DNA of 26,123 nucleotides from Zopfochytrium polystomum (GCA_025765615.1 JAIVFJ010000545.1:1-26123); one strand, 5' to 3'. Positions 1-11,529 are shown, numbered from the stretch's first letter. Notes: generated from the sequence alone by a model not told the origin. A program made the numbers and translations.

Positions 1-423
1 GGATCCGAAGACAGCCCTGTCAAGAAGGGAGAGTCGGTCAATGTCGTGGTTCAATTGGAACGCGCTGAGGATGAAGATGAGGATGAGGGAGCTGCTCCCA
101 AAAGCAGGCTGACGTTGGACCAGTCATTGCTCCTTTCTTCCCAGCGAGGAAGGATGAAGGCTGGTGGGTTGTTATTGGGGGACAAGGCAGCAAACAGCCT
201 TCTTGCTATCAAGCGTACGACACTCCAGCAGAGGGCAGTTGTCAAACTCGACTTTGCCGCACCGGGTCCCCACATCGGGGAGGCAGGCAAAGTAGACCTG
301 AAAATTTATTTGGTTTGCGACTCATATCTTGGTGTGGACCAAGAGTACGATTTCACCATTGAGGTTGAGGCTGGCGATAGCGATGATGAGGAGGAGGAAG
401 ATGGCAATGCAATGGAGCAGTGA
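1..423 (+). CDS. BRR2: Pre-mRNA-splicing helicase BRR2, C-terminal end (partial, 5' truncated by window edge)
   Basis: BRR2 is the U5 snRNP DExH/Ski2-like ATPase that unwinds U4/U6 during spliceosome activation in the nucleus. Only the end of the second Sec63 (FN3-like) module is present. Visible family signatures are VGPVIAPFFP, EGWWVVIGD, NSLLAIKR, TLQQRAVVKLDF, CDSYLGVDQEYDFTIEV and an acidic tail before the TGA at 421-423. The family pattern needs two frame switches. One base appears missing in the A-run at 100-103, so VGPVIAPFFP and EGWWVVIG read in a second frame. One base appears extra in the G-run at 177-181, which restores the original frame. The uninterrupted frame across 100-180 therefore gives a wrong stretch, although it contains no stop. 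Identity is clear from the tail alone. The frame breaks look like sequence errors. Confidence 0.95.
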   Translation, partial: GSEDSPVKKGESVNVVVQLERAEDEDEDEGAAPKSRLTLDQSLLLSSQRGRMKAGGLLLGDKAANSLLAIKRTTLQQRAVVKLDFAAPGPHIGEAGKVDLKIYLVCDSYLGVDQEYDFTIEVEAGDSDDEEEEDGNAMEQ

Positions 424-873
424 CAGAAGTTCATTTGTCGCCTTGAAACCATCGTGTGGTAATGTGTTTGGTTTTGATTTTCAAGGACAAAAGCAACAAA
501 GGAATTGTGTGATGCATTTTGGAAAAGATTCATGCCATTTTCATCATTGTATTTGCTGTGAAGCGTGATGTGGGAGTGAATGAAAAAATCATCAATATCA
601 GTTGGGCCATACAATATCTTCATGCCGCACATTGAGATCAAATGAATTCTGCTCGGTCATGCATATGGATGCGACTCAAACTGATTACTTAGGATTCAAA
701 TCGAAGCCACGAACCGGTATTTAGCCAAAAACTGGACCGGATTGGCCTTTGATGATCCTGACCATTGGGACTACCAAAACCAGAGTGTTTGACATGGAGG
801 AAAAATTTATAAACCAGAGTAAATTTGTTGAGGCTGTTTCTTGACCTTTACTTTTTGATTTTCTCCACCAACA

Positions 874-914
<41 letters not shown>

Positions 915-1111
915 CTCACTGATGTTTCCTGTTTTTAAGGGAATACAACAAGCAAAAACAGCACAAATGCAGACCCAGCACTGTGCCTGGGTCTAACCAA
1001 AGTTTTTCTCAAGTATATTTCTTTTTTATACAGCAATAGGCTTGCTTTTGCTTTGCAAAACTTTTCCCAAGAATATCATTCAAGTCAAGACACTGATACT
1101 GTAAAACTCTA
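424..1111. other. Spacer between the BRR2 3' end and a convergent minus-strand gene
   Basis: This AT-rich spacer holds the BRR2 3' UTR and the 3' side of the minus-strand gene cluster. The only distinct element is the long poly(T) tract at 876-911, listed separately. Short open frames here have no family resemblance and are treated as noise. Confidence 0.6.
876..911. repeat. Poly(T) tract, 36 nt
   Basis: An uninterrupted run of 36 T sits in the spacer downstream of BRR2. It could be a simple-sequence expansion or the tail of an old retroposed sequence read on the minus strand, but no flanking element or target-site duplication is apparent. Its true length is uncertain if the assembly mis-counts homopolymers. 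Confidence 0.9.
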
Positions 1112-1583
1112 CTAGGCACTGGTTGCTGATGTGCTGGCTTCATCTGACGACTCCATCGTGATAACCAACACTACATTCTCCCACTCAAATCCACCTTCCA
1201 TGACACAGGATAAGAATGACCATTCCTTCTCAGAGGTACGGCGGAATTGGAATGGCGTACCTGGTACATGCAATTGAGATATACCATTTTACTGCATTCC
1301 CTCACTTACTTCCATCCGGATTCTATAAGCAGGCTCATGGGTCTCTTTGGACAGTGTAGCATAGACTGATGAAGCAATGCCTGGGACATCTGCAAGAGGG
1401 AACCCATTTTTTTTTGAAAGAAATTGACAGGCTATCAGCTTTTTTGGGGTCGGCAAGAACGTCCGCCCATGCTTTTGTTCGGCCACGCTGATGATTTAAA
1501 GGCAACTTCAAGTTTCTTTCTACTACCCAAGACCTGCCACCACCAGTTTTGACTTGTCCAATCACTCCTTTCACAAGCCTCAT
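1112..1583 (-). CDS. Small hypothetical protein, three-exon model (97 aa)
   Basis: I do not recognise this family. A phase-consistent model joins exons 1487-1583, 1310-1389 and 1112-1228. The introns begin gtggcc and gtaagt and end ag, and the stop is TAG at 1112-1114. The product has a central segment LKLPLNHQ followed by VPGIASSVYATLSKE and a C-terminal block with EGGFEWENVVLVI, then a Ser/Thr/Ala tail. The composition looks coding rather than random. The same frame stays open upstream to an ATG in excellent context (A at -3, G at +4) at 1682, except for one in-frame TGA nine codons later. The true start may therefore lie there if that TGA is an error. It lies just 3' of rotatin on the same strand, so it could also be spurious read-through or UTR. 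Confidence 0.38.
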
Positions 1584-1759
1584 GTCGATAACAACTGTTG
1601 CTACTTTTTTTTCATGGTGCTTTTCCACTTTCTCTGCCTCCCAGGCCACATATCATATCTGTTTTAGTGGGCTATCCTCCATTATTTCTCAGCTGAACCG
1701 AAGGACGCAACCCATTCTTCAGACCCTTCGTTCGAAAAATAAAGATGTTACAAACTCCC

Positions 1760-4700
1760 TCATTCCAAGAGGAGAAGACGGCTGACCGCCGCCGAGGCCC
1801 GACGAATTTGCGCACTGACTGAATGGCCCATCTCCTTGCGACCAATTGAGCCAATGTCTTCTGAATTCACTCCTGTCGAAGAGATTTCGCTGCTCGATTC
1901 TTGTCTCGGCAGCAGGGCAGACATACTATCCTTCCTCGTCATTTTGCGAATAATATCATTCAGTCCACTTCGTTTGAATGCAGCTTTCATCTAAAAAATG
2001 AATGTTAGAAACTAACTTCCAAAGCATACACAAAACTCGATAGATCTCCCGAGTCCTCACCCGTTCGCAATCCCAAATCAGCATCCATACAAGATGAAGA
2101 GTTGCATCTTGAAGGTCCTCTGTCTCTGTTGCGACCATAATTGTGCAAAGTCGAGGAATGAAATTTTCTAGGCAGTACATGAGCATTTTCCACATAAATT
2201 GTTGCCCGACCTTCCGAAAGGAAATACGACTTGCTTTCTTTTGCGGAGGCAACGTTTTTGAGAACTGAGAGAACTTGCAATTTTGCGGAAAGCGAGGAAA
2301 TGGGCATCAAGTCGACAATAACAGCAAGCATTCCTGTTTTTGGAGTCAGACAAACAAATAAATGTGGTCATTCATATTCTTACCAGACTTCTTTAAGACT
2401 GCAAGTTGGCCATCGGATTTGTTTGTGGCGTTTCGCAACAGGCAGAGAAGACCCTCCACTTTTGACGTGCTTCTGGCTTTATAAGCTTTTGGCAGCATGG
2501 ACATTAAACTATCCATCAATCCGTCCTAAAAACAAAAGTTCAGTCGGCAGAAGGTCTTGGGTTTCCCAACGCACTTTCAATAGGTGTGCTCTTGCTTCTG
2601 GATAAAGCACGCAGATCTTTAACACCTCCATCGCAGCAACCTGGACGTCATCAAGCGTATTGGACCTGCACCACCGCTTCAGCACACGGCTGAGCAGTGA
2701 ATGTTTTGCAGATCTGGGCACAGGTTCAAGCAGTTGTGTTGGTGGCATGCAGTTGGCGATTGCGTTTTGAAGGCAGTGCATGGCTTCTAGCATCACAATA
2801 TCATCGAAATGCACTGAGTCCAGAAGAGCTGAAATGACAATAAAAATGCCCGCAGACTGCCCTGCCAACTTTGCAACAGACCGTGATAATGTTGAGTGAA
2901 ATTGAAAGAAATAACAATCGAAGATTTTTTGTACCTTTGCACTAATAGAACCAGCAAAGAGATGTCGCAGAGTGCTGAAAATGAAGTTAAGTTCTCCTTG
3001 GACAAAGTGTGCTTCTTGCTTTGATCCAACCTAGTTTGGCTTTTAAGCAACTCAAACTAGTTATTGAAAGTCTCACCTGCGAGAGCAGTTCGTCAGCCCA
3101 GCCAACTAGTGCAGTTGGGATTCCACACTCAAGTGCAATCGTTTTCGCAAACTCACAGCGCCCAAGAAGGCATTGAAGTGAAAGCCTTAAGCTTTCAGCA
3201 AAGACAGGATCGTTTTTATCGAATGTGGGACCGCTGGCAAATGCAAGAAGCTCCTGTGTCAAGACTTCTCCAACAGTAACTGGTGCTGCTGTTGCCGTTC
3301 TTGGGAGTAAAAAATTATGTTGCAATAGCTCATCCATCGGAAGGCAAACCACTTCGCCAAAATGAAGAGATAAGAGCCTTGAAAGCAAGCAGCATGAAGC
3401 CTTTCCTGTCACAGTCGCTGCAATCACCGACATAATAACTGCGCCGCACGATCCAGGTGGATTTGAGCCTGAGTATGTGTAGGCTGATTCATTCAAAAAT
3501 TCAACAAGAATAGAATTTGTTCCTGGAGCTATCTTGTGCGGTTGCAGCATTTCCGGCAGCAAATCAGCAAGCAATAGCATTGTGAGCTGAATCCACTCGT
3601 TGTCTGCTAGAACTTCCTTGATATTGAATGGCCATGGTTTCAAACTTCGAAGTGCGCTTGCAAATAGTATCTGTATACGATTCAACAGCCTCGTCTCTTG
3701 GACAAAGTACTGCGCTGTTGATCTGCCTGTTTGTTGCACAGCAAGCCGACAGATGTGCAATATAACTGTCCGCATTCTCGAAAGAATTGGTTCATCACAA
3801 TGATACTGCTGTCGGCAGCAGAAATGGCGAAGAAGCGGAGTTTGCTCCAAAGATGCAGCTCTTGCATGGACGCTGACAGCTGAAGCATGCAGAGTGACTG
3901 TAAAGAACTCAATCAATACGCTCCAGGCTCCACCAGAAGGTCCGAGTAGAAGAGCATTGCTCATAAAGGTTGGTGCAAGTAGTGTCAGATTGAGAAGCAA
4001 TTCAGAGAGTGCACATCTGTATGAGGAAGAGCCAAAGTCACTGTCCAGAATGCTGTGTAACCGCTCAAAAAATCCACAGTGGTCGAAAATCCCTAAAAGT
4101 TCAGCAATCTTCTCCTCAGCATCAGCAGCCGTGGCAAGTTTTTCTCGTTGTTCTGATGGCATATGTCTCAATGAGCTAGAGCTCCAAGGTCGGCTGGAAG
4201 TGTGAATGGGATCATGATAGTTGTGGCTCCTTGAACTTGGCAAATCTGATGGAATAGAGGCAGAAAAAACTCCTGATGAGCTTGGAACTTCCTGCTGCAA
4301 AAAGTCCAATCCTCCAGAAATTAGATCAGGGGCAGCTATTTTGTTGTCATGGCAGAATGTGATGAGAAAGTTGTTGATTATCAGAGCAGCCTCGCCACGA
4401 AGCTGTTCAGACCGCTCATGATCAAGCAAATAGGAGAAAGCCATGTCCAAGAATTGTGGAAATTTCACAACTAGGTGGTGATAGCTGTCTTTGATGAGAA
4501 TCAAGTTGCCAAGAATACCCAGCCCGAATTTTTGAATCATACGTTCATCATCATTGAGAAGAAGTTGAAGCCAGTTGATATCATTCTCAAGAAGCCAATG
4601 GTCTCCCCACAGGAATGGAGCAAAGGAATCATTGGGAACAATAATACATCGAGATATGTTTCGAAGGGATAATGCAGCAAGCCTGTATGTGCTTCGATCC

Positions 4701-7700
4701 TTGTACGTGAAAGAGTTTCCACCATCTGTGGTCATATTATTTTGCTGGTAGTAGCTGAGAATGGCCACCAACAGTCGAATCATATTGGTTCCAACTTTGC
4801 CAGAAACCAATGATACAAACTCTTCAACACAGCTGAACGTCACAAGGCATTCGAGACAGTCAAGTTTTTGCTTTTGAGAGGCAGACTTGGCCTTATCAAG
4901 GATAAACATCAACTTTGTTGCATTCACCAGTGCAGCTAATGTTACACTGAATGTACTAGAGTCCTGTCTGAGCAACTTCAAGTGTGCACCAGTGAATGCT
5001 TTGATAAAAGATGATGTTTTCACAGAGTTGGATCTCAGGCAGAGTTGCTTCCTGACCAGTTTGGGCAATGCTATCAAGCAATGGAGCTAAAACATTGCAA
5101 AAGGTGGCTTGAAAGGTTTGCTGAGTGAAAAAAACACTCCTGCTGAGGTTGAGCTCGTGTAATAAATTGAAGTACTTTACTGAGTAGCAGTTGGTCCTTG
5201 CTATTAGCAGGACCCACCATTAGGAATCTGGAAGAACCATAAATAATTTAATGCCAGGCAAAGGTCTTACCGTCCCAGTATTCCTCCATTTTCCACATTG
5301 AACAAGCTGCCAAAATTGTCTGGACCGACAGCGATACTGTCAAGCTCATTAAGGGCATAGGAAAACTCCTCATGAGATTGAGCGGAGCGTAATTTGTCAA
5401 TCACAAGATGTTCAGTTGCAGCAATTCCGGCAACAGTATTTTCACTCCCAACAGTTGCTTGAGTTAAAAAGGCTGCGCAGTTTGTGCCTGTTTGTAAGAC
5501 ATTTTGGTCATCTTTTGCCCTCACCTTCCATTGCAAGGTCAACAATGTCAATAACATTGATTGTGAAAACATTGGAGCTAATAGTTTCATCTGGCAGCAC
5601 ATCAACAGGACATAACATCATGTAGTTGTCAAGGAAGGCTCTTGGCACTATTACAGGAGAGGTTGCAGTCTGAATGATCAGCTCTGCAACCTTCACTTCA
5701 CCCAACTGTGGCATGGATATATAATGGCAGAACAAGAGCGAGAACAGAAGCTTTCCATATTCCCTTCGCACACGATGATGTGGATGAAGAAGCCCTTTCC
5801 AAATATTAGAAAGTATTCCACAATTTACTCATAACTTACAAGACTCCTGAATGATTGCACTGCTTAATAGTCTTATTTCACCTGCCTTAACCAGAAAATC
5901 TGCCATGAAGAACAGGAAATTTCGACAGAGGATGAATAGGGATGCAGATGCAGATTCAGGAATACAACTGGCTTGTGCTGATGTCCCAAGGAACTGAAGT
6001 ATGTGCACTGGAAGCTGATTTTGAACAGCCTGATCAATTAAAGTCGAATCTCAATCAAGAGTAAGATGAGATTCTTGAATCTGGGTATAGTGCACTTACA
6101 ATGCATTTGGGAGGTCATCCCTGTTAAAGTTCCCTCCAATTCTGGGGACCATACTGTTTCTCCTTTCAAAAATGAAATCAAATCATTCATTTCATGTGGA
6201 CCAATCTGCACAGCCAGTTAGTGGAGCACAAGGGCAAGAAGGACAAGAATACATTGTCTCTCCACTCTGATGTCCCTATGAAGTCCTCACTTGAGCTTGT
6301 AACATGATTAAAAACCATGCAGTGAGCAAGTTTCTCCACATCTGACATGTATCCTGCTTTTGAAAGCTCCTCTGCGCTCAGTTGACGAACTCTTCAGGGT
6401 GTAAGCATGTGTTAAGGATTAGAGAGAGTATCCAAGGTGCCAACCTCAAGTCTTTGTGAAACAACCCACGTGACCACAAAATCTTGACATCATGAGCTGT
6501 GAATACTTCCTTGCAAAGTGCAAAACAATTTTGCACCAACTGAAGCGACAATCTATCCACATAGGATAGCAACCATGGCATTAAACGTGATGAAAGATTG
6601 ACATTCCCTGAAGCAACAGCAGATTCCACAACGCTGGCAAGCGGAGTGGCACTAGGGTCTCCTTCAAACTAAATAAATCAGTGTTTAGCGAAACTTATCT
6701 CTGATAGAAGAACCAACCTGCACACCACAGTCTGATAGAGAAGCTGACACCAGCGCACTGAGGAAAAAATCAAACTGAAAGGCGGCCTGTGTCCAAGTGG
6801 GCTGAGAGAAAACTCCTTTGACAACTGACGATTGAACCTCTGCAGAGGAAGCTGTCAACAGAAGGTTGCAGAGGTATGCTCCGTGAGGATCAGATGATTC
6901 AAGGAGCCTCCCTGTCAAAATAGAGAAAAACTCTGATGAAAATCTGACTTCAGAGGCGGCAGCCACAAAAATAGCCCATACTGAAGTATCCCTCTATGAA
7001 ATTTATGAAAAGAGAGCTTGTTGAAAATATTAATGCGAAGAAAAACCTTACATGGAAAAGGCGTGCAAAGTTAGAAAAGGCATAAACAGAGAGGAAAAAT
7101 GTCTTTTCCGCTCTGTAGGCTGCCATACTTTGATCATTATTGACGCTTAATTGAGACTCAATTGCTTCCAAAGGCGATAGAATGTACTCAAGGCATAAGT
7201 CATGGACAGACTTCGTGTTAAGTTCCTTCGAAATCAGCTCCAAATGTAGGACAAGCATTGGTAGTATAGAATAAAGTAGGTTCACTACTTTTGAAAAGTG
7301 AATCTCAGATTTAAGCAAAGGCACAGATGCAGCAAATATCCTGTGGCATGCAACTGGAAAAGATGTTGAGTCATCAAAGGAGCTGAGTCTGCGGGAAGAG
7401 TCAGGTGCCACCAATGAAACGTTTGGACTGTTATTCCATGAAGAAGAGGTAAGGTCCACAGGAACAGAGTATATGCGTCTGAATTCCTTGCTTAATTCTT
7501 GGACAAGATTTTGTAGGTAGTTCAGTGAGACATCACAACGAATCCCTTCTTCCAAGCTGAGGTGACTTAAGAAGTCCTGTGAGTTTGTTGAGTCAGAGTG
7601 AGCCATAGCCAATTTTGTTCTTAAGGGCAACTCAACCTTGAGAAGTTGTGAGCGCTGCAGAAATATCTGGGCACCAATGTCAATGCAAAGATAGCCAAAA

Positions 7701-8562
7701 AGTTTTTCCTCAATCTTGTCTGGGTGGGGCTGCTGCAAGCAGAGGTGAAAGTCTGACACTATTTCTTCATCCACAGGACTCAAATGCACATATTCAAACG
7801 TCTGAACTATTTGAGTGGGTGTGGGAAACATTTCCTCGCAGAAAGGATGAATAAGTCTTCTTGATAAGACTACATTCGCTCGGGAAAAGTCTTGTGGTGT
7901 TTGGACAGAGGAGCTTGAGCTGGTTGCAATGGCAGCAACTGCATGTCTCTCAGGAAAATGCAGGGATCTTGTTTCAGGATCTTTTCCGGGAGCAGTCATG
8001 TTCTGCTGCAAACGAAAAGCCTCCTTATAGGTAGGTTGAACATTTTTCATGCCCTGTCCATCGAGTGTTTCAGCAAGTTTCTGCAATCTAGTATGACTGG
8101 CTGATGAAAAGGTCGCAGCTGATGATGTCACTATTTGCTTAATAATTGCTGATGCTCCAGGCATGCTGGAAAGACGCTTTGCACAGCCTGGCTCCTCATA
8201 GAGATTGGCAATTAGCTCTCCAATCGTTTGCAAGGAATTTCCGAAGCCACCAGAGTCTGTCTCCACACCAGTTGAGTCTAGTAGCCATGAAGCAACTGCA
8301 AACAGTTTCGGCAGAAAATAAAGGTCATACACAAGGGACCCTGGCATATATTGAATTAGATTGATTGAAGTCCATGTTATCAATGCTTCTGGGTTCTTGC
8401 ATCACTACTTGCCTGGATCGATAATTTTTGCAGCAACTTTAAATGCAATAGAGTCCAGGGCTCGAAGGCGTACCTCAGCAAGTGGATGATCTGCAGTTTG
8501 TCAAACAACTGGAGAACAGCCAAAAGATCTTTACCGAGCTTGTCCGCCAAAGCATCAGCCAT
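1760..8562 (-). CDS. RTTN: Rotatin-like armadillo/HEAT-repeat centriole protein
   Basis: Rotatin is a very large alpha-helical ARM-repeat protein of centrioles and basal bodies, needed for centriole elongation and ciliogenesis in animals. Proposed exons, 5' to 3' on the minus strand: 8535-8562, 8438-8490, 7052-8395, 6718-6993, 6253-6668, 6100-6205, 5840-6029, 5525-5794, 5271-5457, 3077-5227, 2935-3030, 2575-2868, 2384-2525, 2061-2333, 1760-1990. They total about 6,057 nt (about 2,018 codons; the human protein is about 2,226 aa). Splicing exon 1 to exon 2 gives KLDHPLAEVRLRALDSI, matching the rotatin N-terminus (KLGHQLAEIRERALKSI). Across exons 9-10, RFLMVGPANSKDQLLL resembles vertebrate RFLSVAPASEKDQKLLL. 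The rest is Leu-rich helical sequence. Five exons carry single-base frame breaks (near 2205, 4970-5090, 5128-5134, 6029-6205, 6380), but the long exons 3 and 10 are open over 448 and about 690 codons. Exon 2/3 and 6/7 borders are uncertain. Confidence 0.85.
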
Positions 8563-9689
8563 TTTTCTCTAAACAGCTGGCCTTTTCTGTTTCCTCCACC
8601 ATCCGAGTTAATTACGCAAAACCTAGGTTGTCGTCCATACTATTGGGCCTGCGGTGCAAGAAACTTTCTTCGAAAAGCCGTACTGACGTAATATCTGAGC
8701 AACATTATAAGTAGGTTCAACAATTTTAAATAACTGCCTCATACTAAGTACTAATAACCGCAATATTCTGTGCCTGGAAGGATGGGCTGGTGGTGGTGGT
8801 TTTCCCCCTCCGGCTGGCCTGGCTTGACGAAGGTGCCACGCACACAACACTGATGCACGAGCTAACCTGACCGAAGCAGCGGTATGTCAGTCAGTGCAAA
8901 TCTAACAGCGCTGATAAATGTGAATTCGACGAAGGTTGATGAGGTAGCAAAGACTTAAAGGAGCTGCGCAGCATTCTGACTTTTCCCGGCTTCAATCACG
9001 ATCGCTTAATTCGAATAGCCGGCGTGTCACCATTTACCCGACCCAGTTATCGCAAAGCGATCGCTTTCATTCTGTTTCCGTTGCTCGGGAAGAGCTGCAG
9101 TCATTCAGAACGCGACGAAAGCAGATCTCAGCATCAATCCGAAATGATATTCACGAGACATTTGTCCCGTTGCTGTGTGTTCGGGGTGCCGCGTTGGATC
9201 GGTGAATAAAGATCGCCCACGGTGGCCTTCACAAAGAATTGTGCGCTCGCTCCAGAAGTCTTTAGCCGCTAGATGCTGATGCTGCTGCGGCTGCTGAGGG
9301 AGTCGATAACGAAGCGGGCGAAGCGAGGCGGTGAGGAGGCACAACCTACCCTTTGCCCAGAATGACCACCACTTTGAAAAATTCTGGGGCACAGCAACCT
9401 TTGGAGCTTCGCTCCGCTCTTGTTGTTCTCACTGTCCCACACATCGAATCCGCGCTGTTTCGAGCCTGAAGAGCGAGCTGTCGCGAGAACAGCTTCTCCA
9501 AGGTTGAGGAGTTTGTGTGGGCGGGGGGAAATTCAGCGAGGAAGCAGGGTCTTTGGGTGAGGTGGTTGATGCCGCCTTCATTGTTTCCAAAAATACCGTG
9601 GTGTCTTTCTGTCTCTCACCAAATCCTGCGGCGCACAGCCCCCAAAAAAAGGAAAAACTTTCTTGCTCGTCGCACATCTCCTCTCCACA
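8563..9689. other. Divergent intergenic region between rotatin and the secreted-protein gene
   Basis: About 1.1 kb separates two divergently transcribed genes and presumably holds both promoters. I see no tRNA, repeat array or credible conserved ORF. The open frames present on both strands (for example around 9105-9392 and 9429-9833) have low-complexity or shadow-like composition. No clear TATA box could be assigned to either gene. Confidence 0.5.
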
Positions 9690-11273
9690 ATGAGGCCCTT
9701 CTGTTCGTCTGCGGCCGCTGCTGTCGCTACGGTCGCTACTGCCGCCGTTGCTATGATTGCTACATCCAGAACTGCGAGCGCTGCTACTGCGAACGGATGC
9801 GCCATGTTTGGTTGGTGGATCAAATCTAGTCAAGCACCGTGCCGGAGCCCTTCTAACTCTGCCTCCTTTCCGTGGTGCCGTCAGACAACTCGAACAACCT
9901 CTACGTCTTTTCTGCCACCTTTGGAGACTACTCGCTCGGACCAGTTGGATCCTTCACGAAAGCCACGAACGCAATTACCAGCCTGCCTGGTCGACCGCCG
10001 TTCTCGACGGACAACTTGATCTGCATCTACGGATCGTCGCAAAATTCAATCTACTTTTTGAATGCGGACCCAGGTGTGCGCCTTTCAGATGCCATCCCTG
10101 TCTTGCTTGTCACTAATGGCCCTCCAGCAAACCCCAATACTCTTCATGAGTACAACCCGGCAAAGAATGCATGGCGGGCGGTTGCGTTGGCTGGATCGGG
10201 CCCTGCGACTCTGGCGAATGCGAGGGCGTACATGGACACCGACACAGTCGTCATTTACGTTTACGCCGAGGGCCACGTTCGTACTCCTCCAACGACGGAC
10301 AACCAGGAACTAATCCATGTACTTTCACCGATATGTAGATGTGGCGCCTTGGCTCTGCCCCTGGCGGTCCCGATGGCAACCTGGCGGACAACTCTGCGAG
10401 CCTCAACTGGGTGGCCGCTGAAAACAACAAAGCTCCGTTCGACACCACCCAGTACACGAAGCCGACCTTCGGTCAGGCCGCCTACAATATGTACTTTTTC
10501 GGAGTTCCTGGCCTTCAGTCGGGAAACATTATGTGAGCGCTTATTTCCAGACAGCAGTGTAAAAGCAAACTTGCTCACGTTTTGCCTTCTAGTGGATACC
10601 GCATTCACTACAACGAATGGGGCGTTGGACCTCAAAGCGTCCAGGGAACATTCCCCAACCAGCATGGTCAGGTCGCTCAGTTCCTTGTTCGTGTTTCTGG
10701 CCAGGAGCACGATGCTGAGCCCCCTTACCTTGCGTACATTCCTGACGACTACTCTGGTCTCTGGATCATCGACGGATACGTATGTGTCCGTCTTTTCTGT
10801 GATTTTACCCACTGCGATCTTAACTTGGTGCTGACCTTGGTATAATCCCATTGAAGAACAACGTCACCTTCACCGGCCCAACCCCCCCTTCGTCCAGCAC
10901 CTCTGGCCTAACCCGCTACACTGCGAACCAACAATATCTCGTCCAGTTCACCGCAGACACTGGCGTCATGCGCTACCTCGACGCATCGAGCATCATTTCA
11001 GGCAGCGGCGCCGGAAGCAGCTCTTGGATTGACGTGCCGATTCTGTCTGGCGCGAGCACCATCCCCCCGCAGACGTCCACGCCGACGGGGACGGGCTCTG
11101 GCTCGGCTGGGAGCAGCGGCGGCACCACCAGCCGCGGCAGCGCGACCGTTTCGACGTCGACCGCGGGAGCTTCGTCGTCGTCGAAGAGTGGGGCTGTTGC
11201 TAACAACGGGTTTGTTTCTTGGAGCTTGGCAGCTGGGATCGCTTCGATCTTTGCCTTGGCTCTGCTGCTTTAA
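9690..11273 (+). CDS. Secreted, probably GPI-anchored cell-surface protein of unknown function (436 aa)
   Basis: The five-exon model is 9690-9810, 9885-10276, 10339-10532, 10593-10779 and 10857-11273, with all phases consistent. The first two donors are weak (gttggt, gttcgt). Introns 3 and 4 start gtgagc and gtatgt. A stronger gtac donor at 10281 would break the frame, so the exon 2 border is less certain. The protein opens with an Ala/Val-rich signal peptide (about residues 1-33, after MRPFCSS). The extracellular body is rich in Gly, Asn and aromatics with repeated short beta-strand-like blocks (NNLYVFSATFG, SQNSIYFLNADPG, AYNMYFFGVPG, LAYIPDDYSGLWIIDGY), suggestive of a propeller or kelch-like fold. 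A Ser/Thr/Gly-rich stalk (about residues 345-410) and a terminal hydrophobic tail (SLAAGIASIFALALLL) follow. This layout is typical of fungal GPI-anchored wall proteins. I do not recognise the domain family. Confidence 0.8.
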
Positions 11274-11529
11274 AGACTGGGCGGGGAAGATCCCATTTTT
11301 TTTAAACGCGTCTGTCGTCTTATGTGGCGTTGTGTCCTTGAATAGAATATGATTGCTTACGACTACTGCAGAGGGTAACACCCTAAGTTTGTCGACACTT
11401 TCGGGAACCTAAAACGGCGTTCCACACCGAAGAGAGCTAGTGCTGTGTTCAGTGGAGGCCGCACCGGGCGTAAACGAAGAGAAGTCCATTGCAGTAATTC
11501 AATATTACAAATCCCCTCATCCCACCAAA

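Noticed and set aside
876..911. Poly(T) tract as the tail of a retrotransposon
   Set aside because: No reverse transcriptase, target-site duplication or repeat copy is visible in the window.
8563..9689. A tRNA or other small structured RNA in the spacer
   Set aside because: No cloverleaf with a proper anticodon arm and T-loop consensus was found by eye on either strand.
9105..9833. Overlapping open frames on both strands upstream of the secreted-protein gene
   Set aside because: Low-complexity composition (Ser/Arg or Ala runs), mutual overlap with the true exon 1, and no family motif.
10281..10338. Stronger gtac donor for intron 2 of the secreted-protein gene
   Set aside because: Using it breaks the frame into exon 3; the weaker gttcgt at 10277 is phase-compatible, though an indel could reverse this choice.
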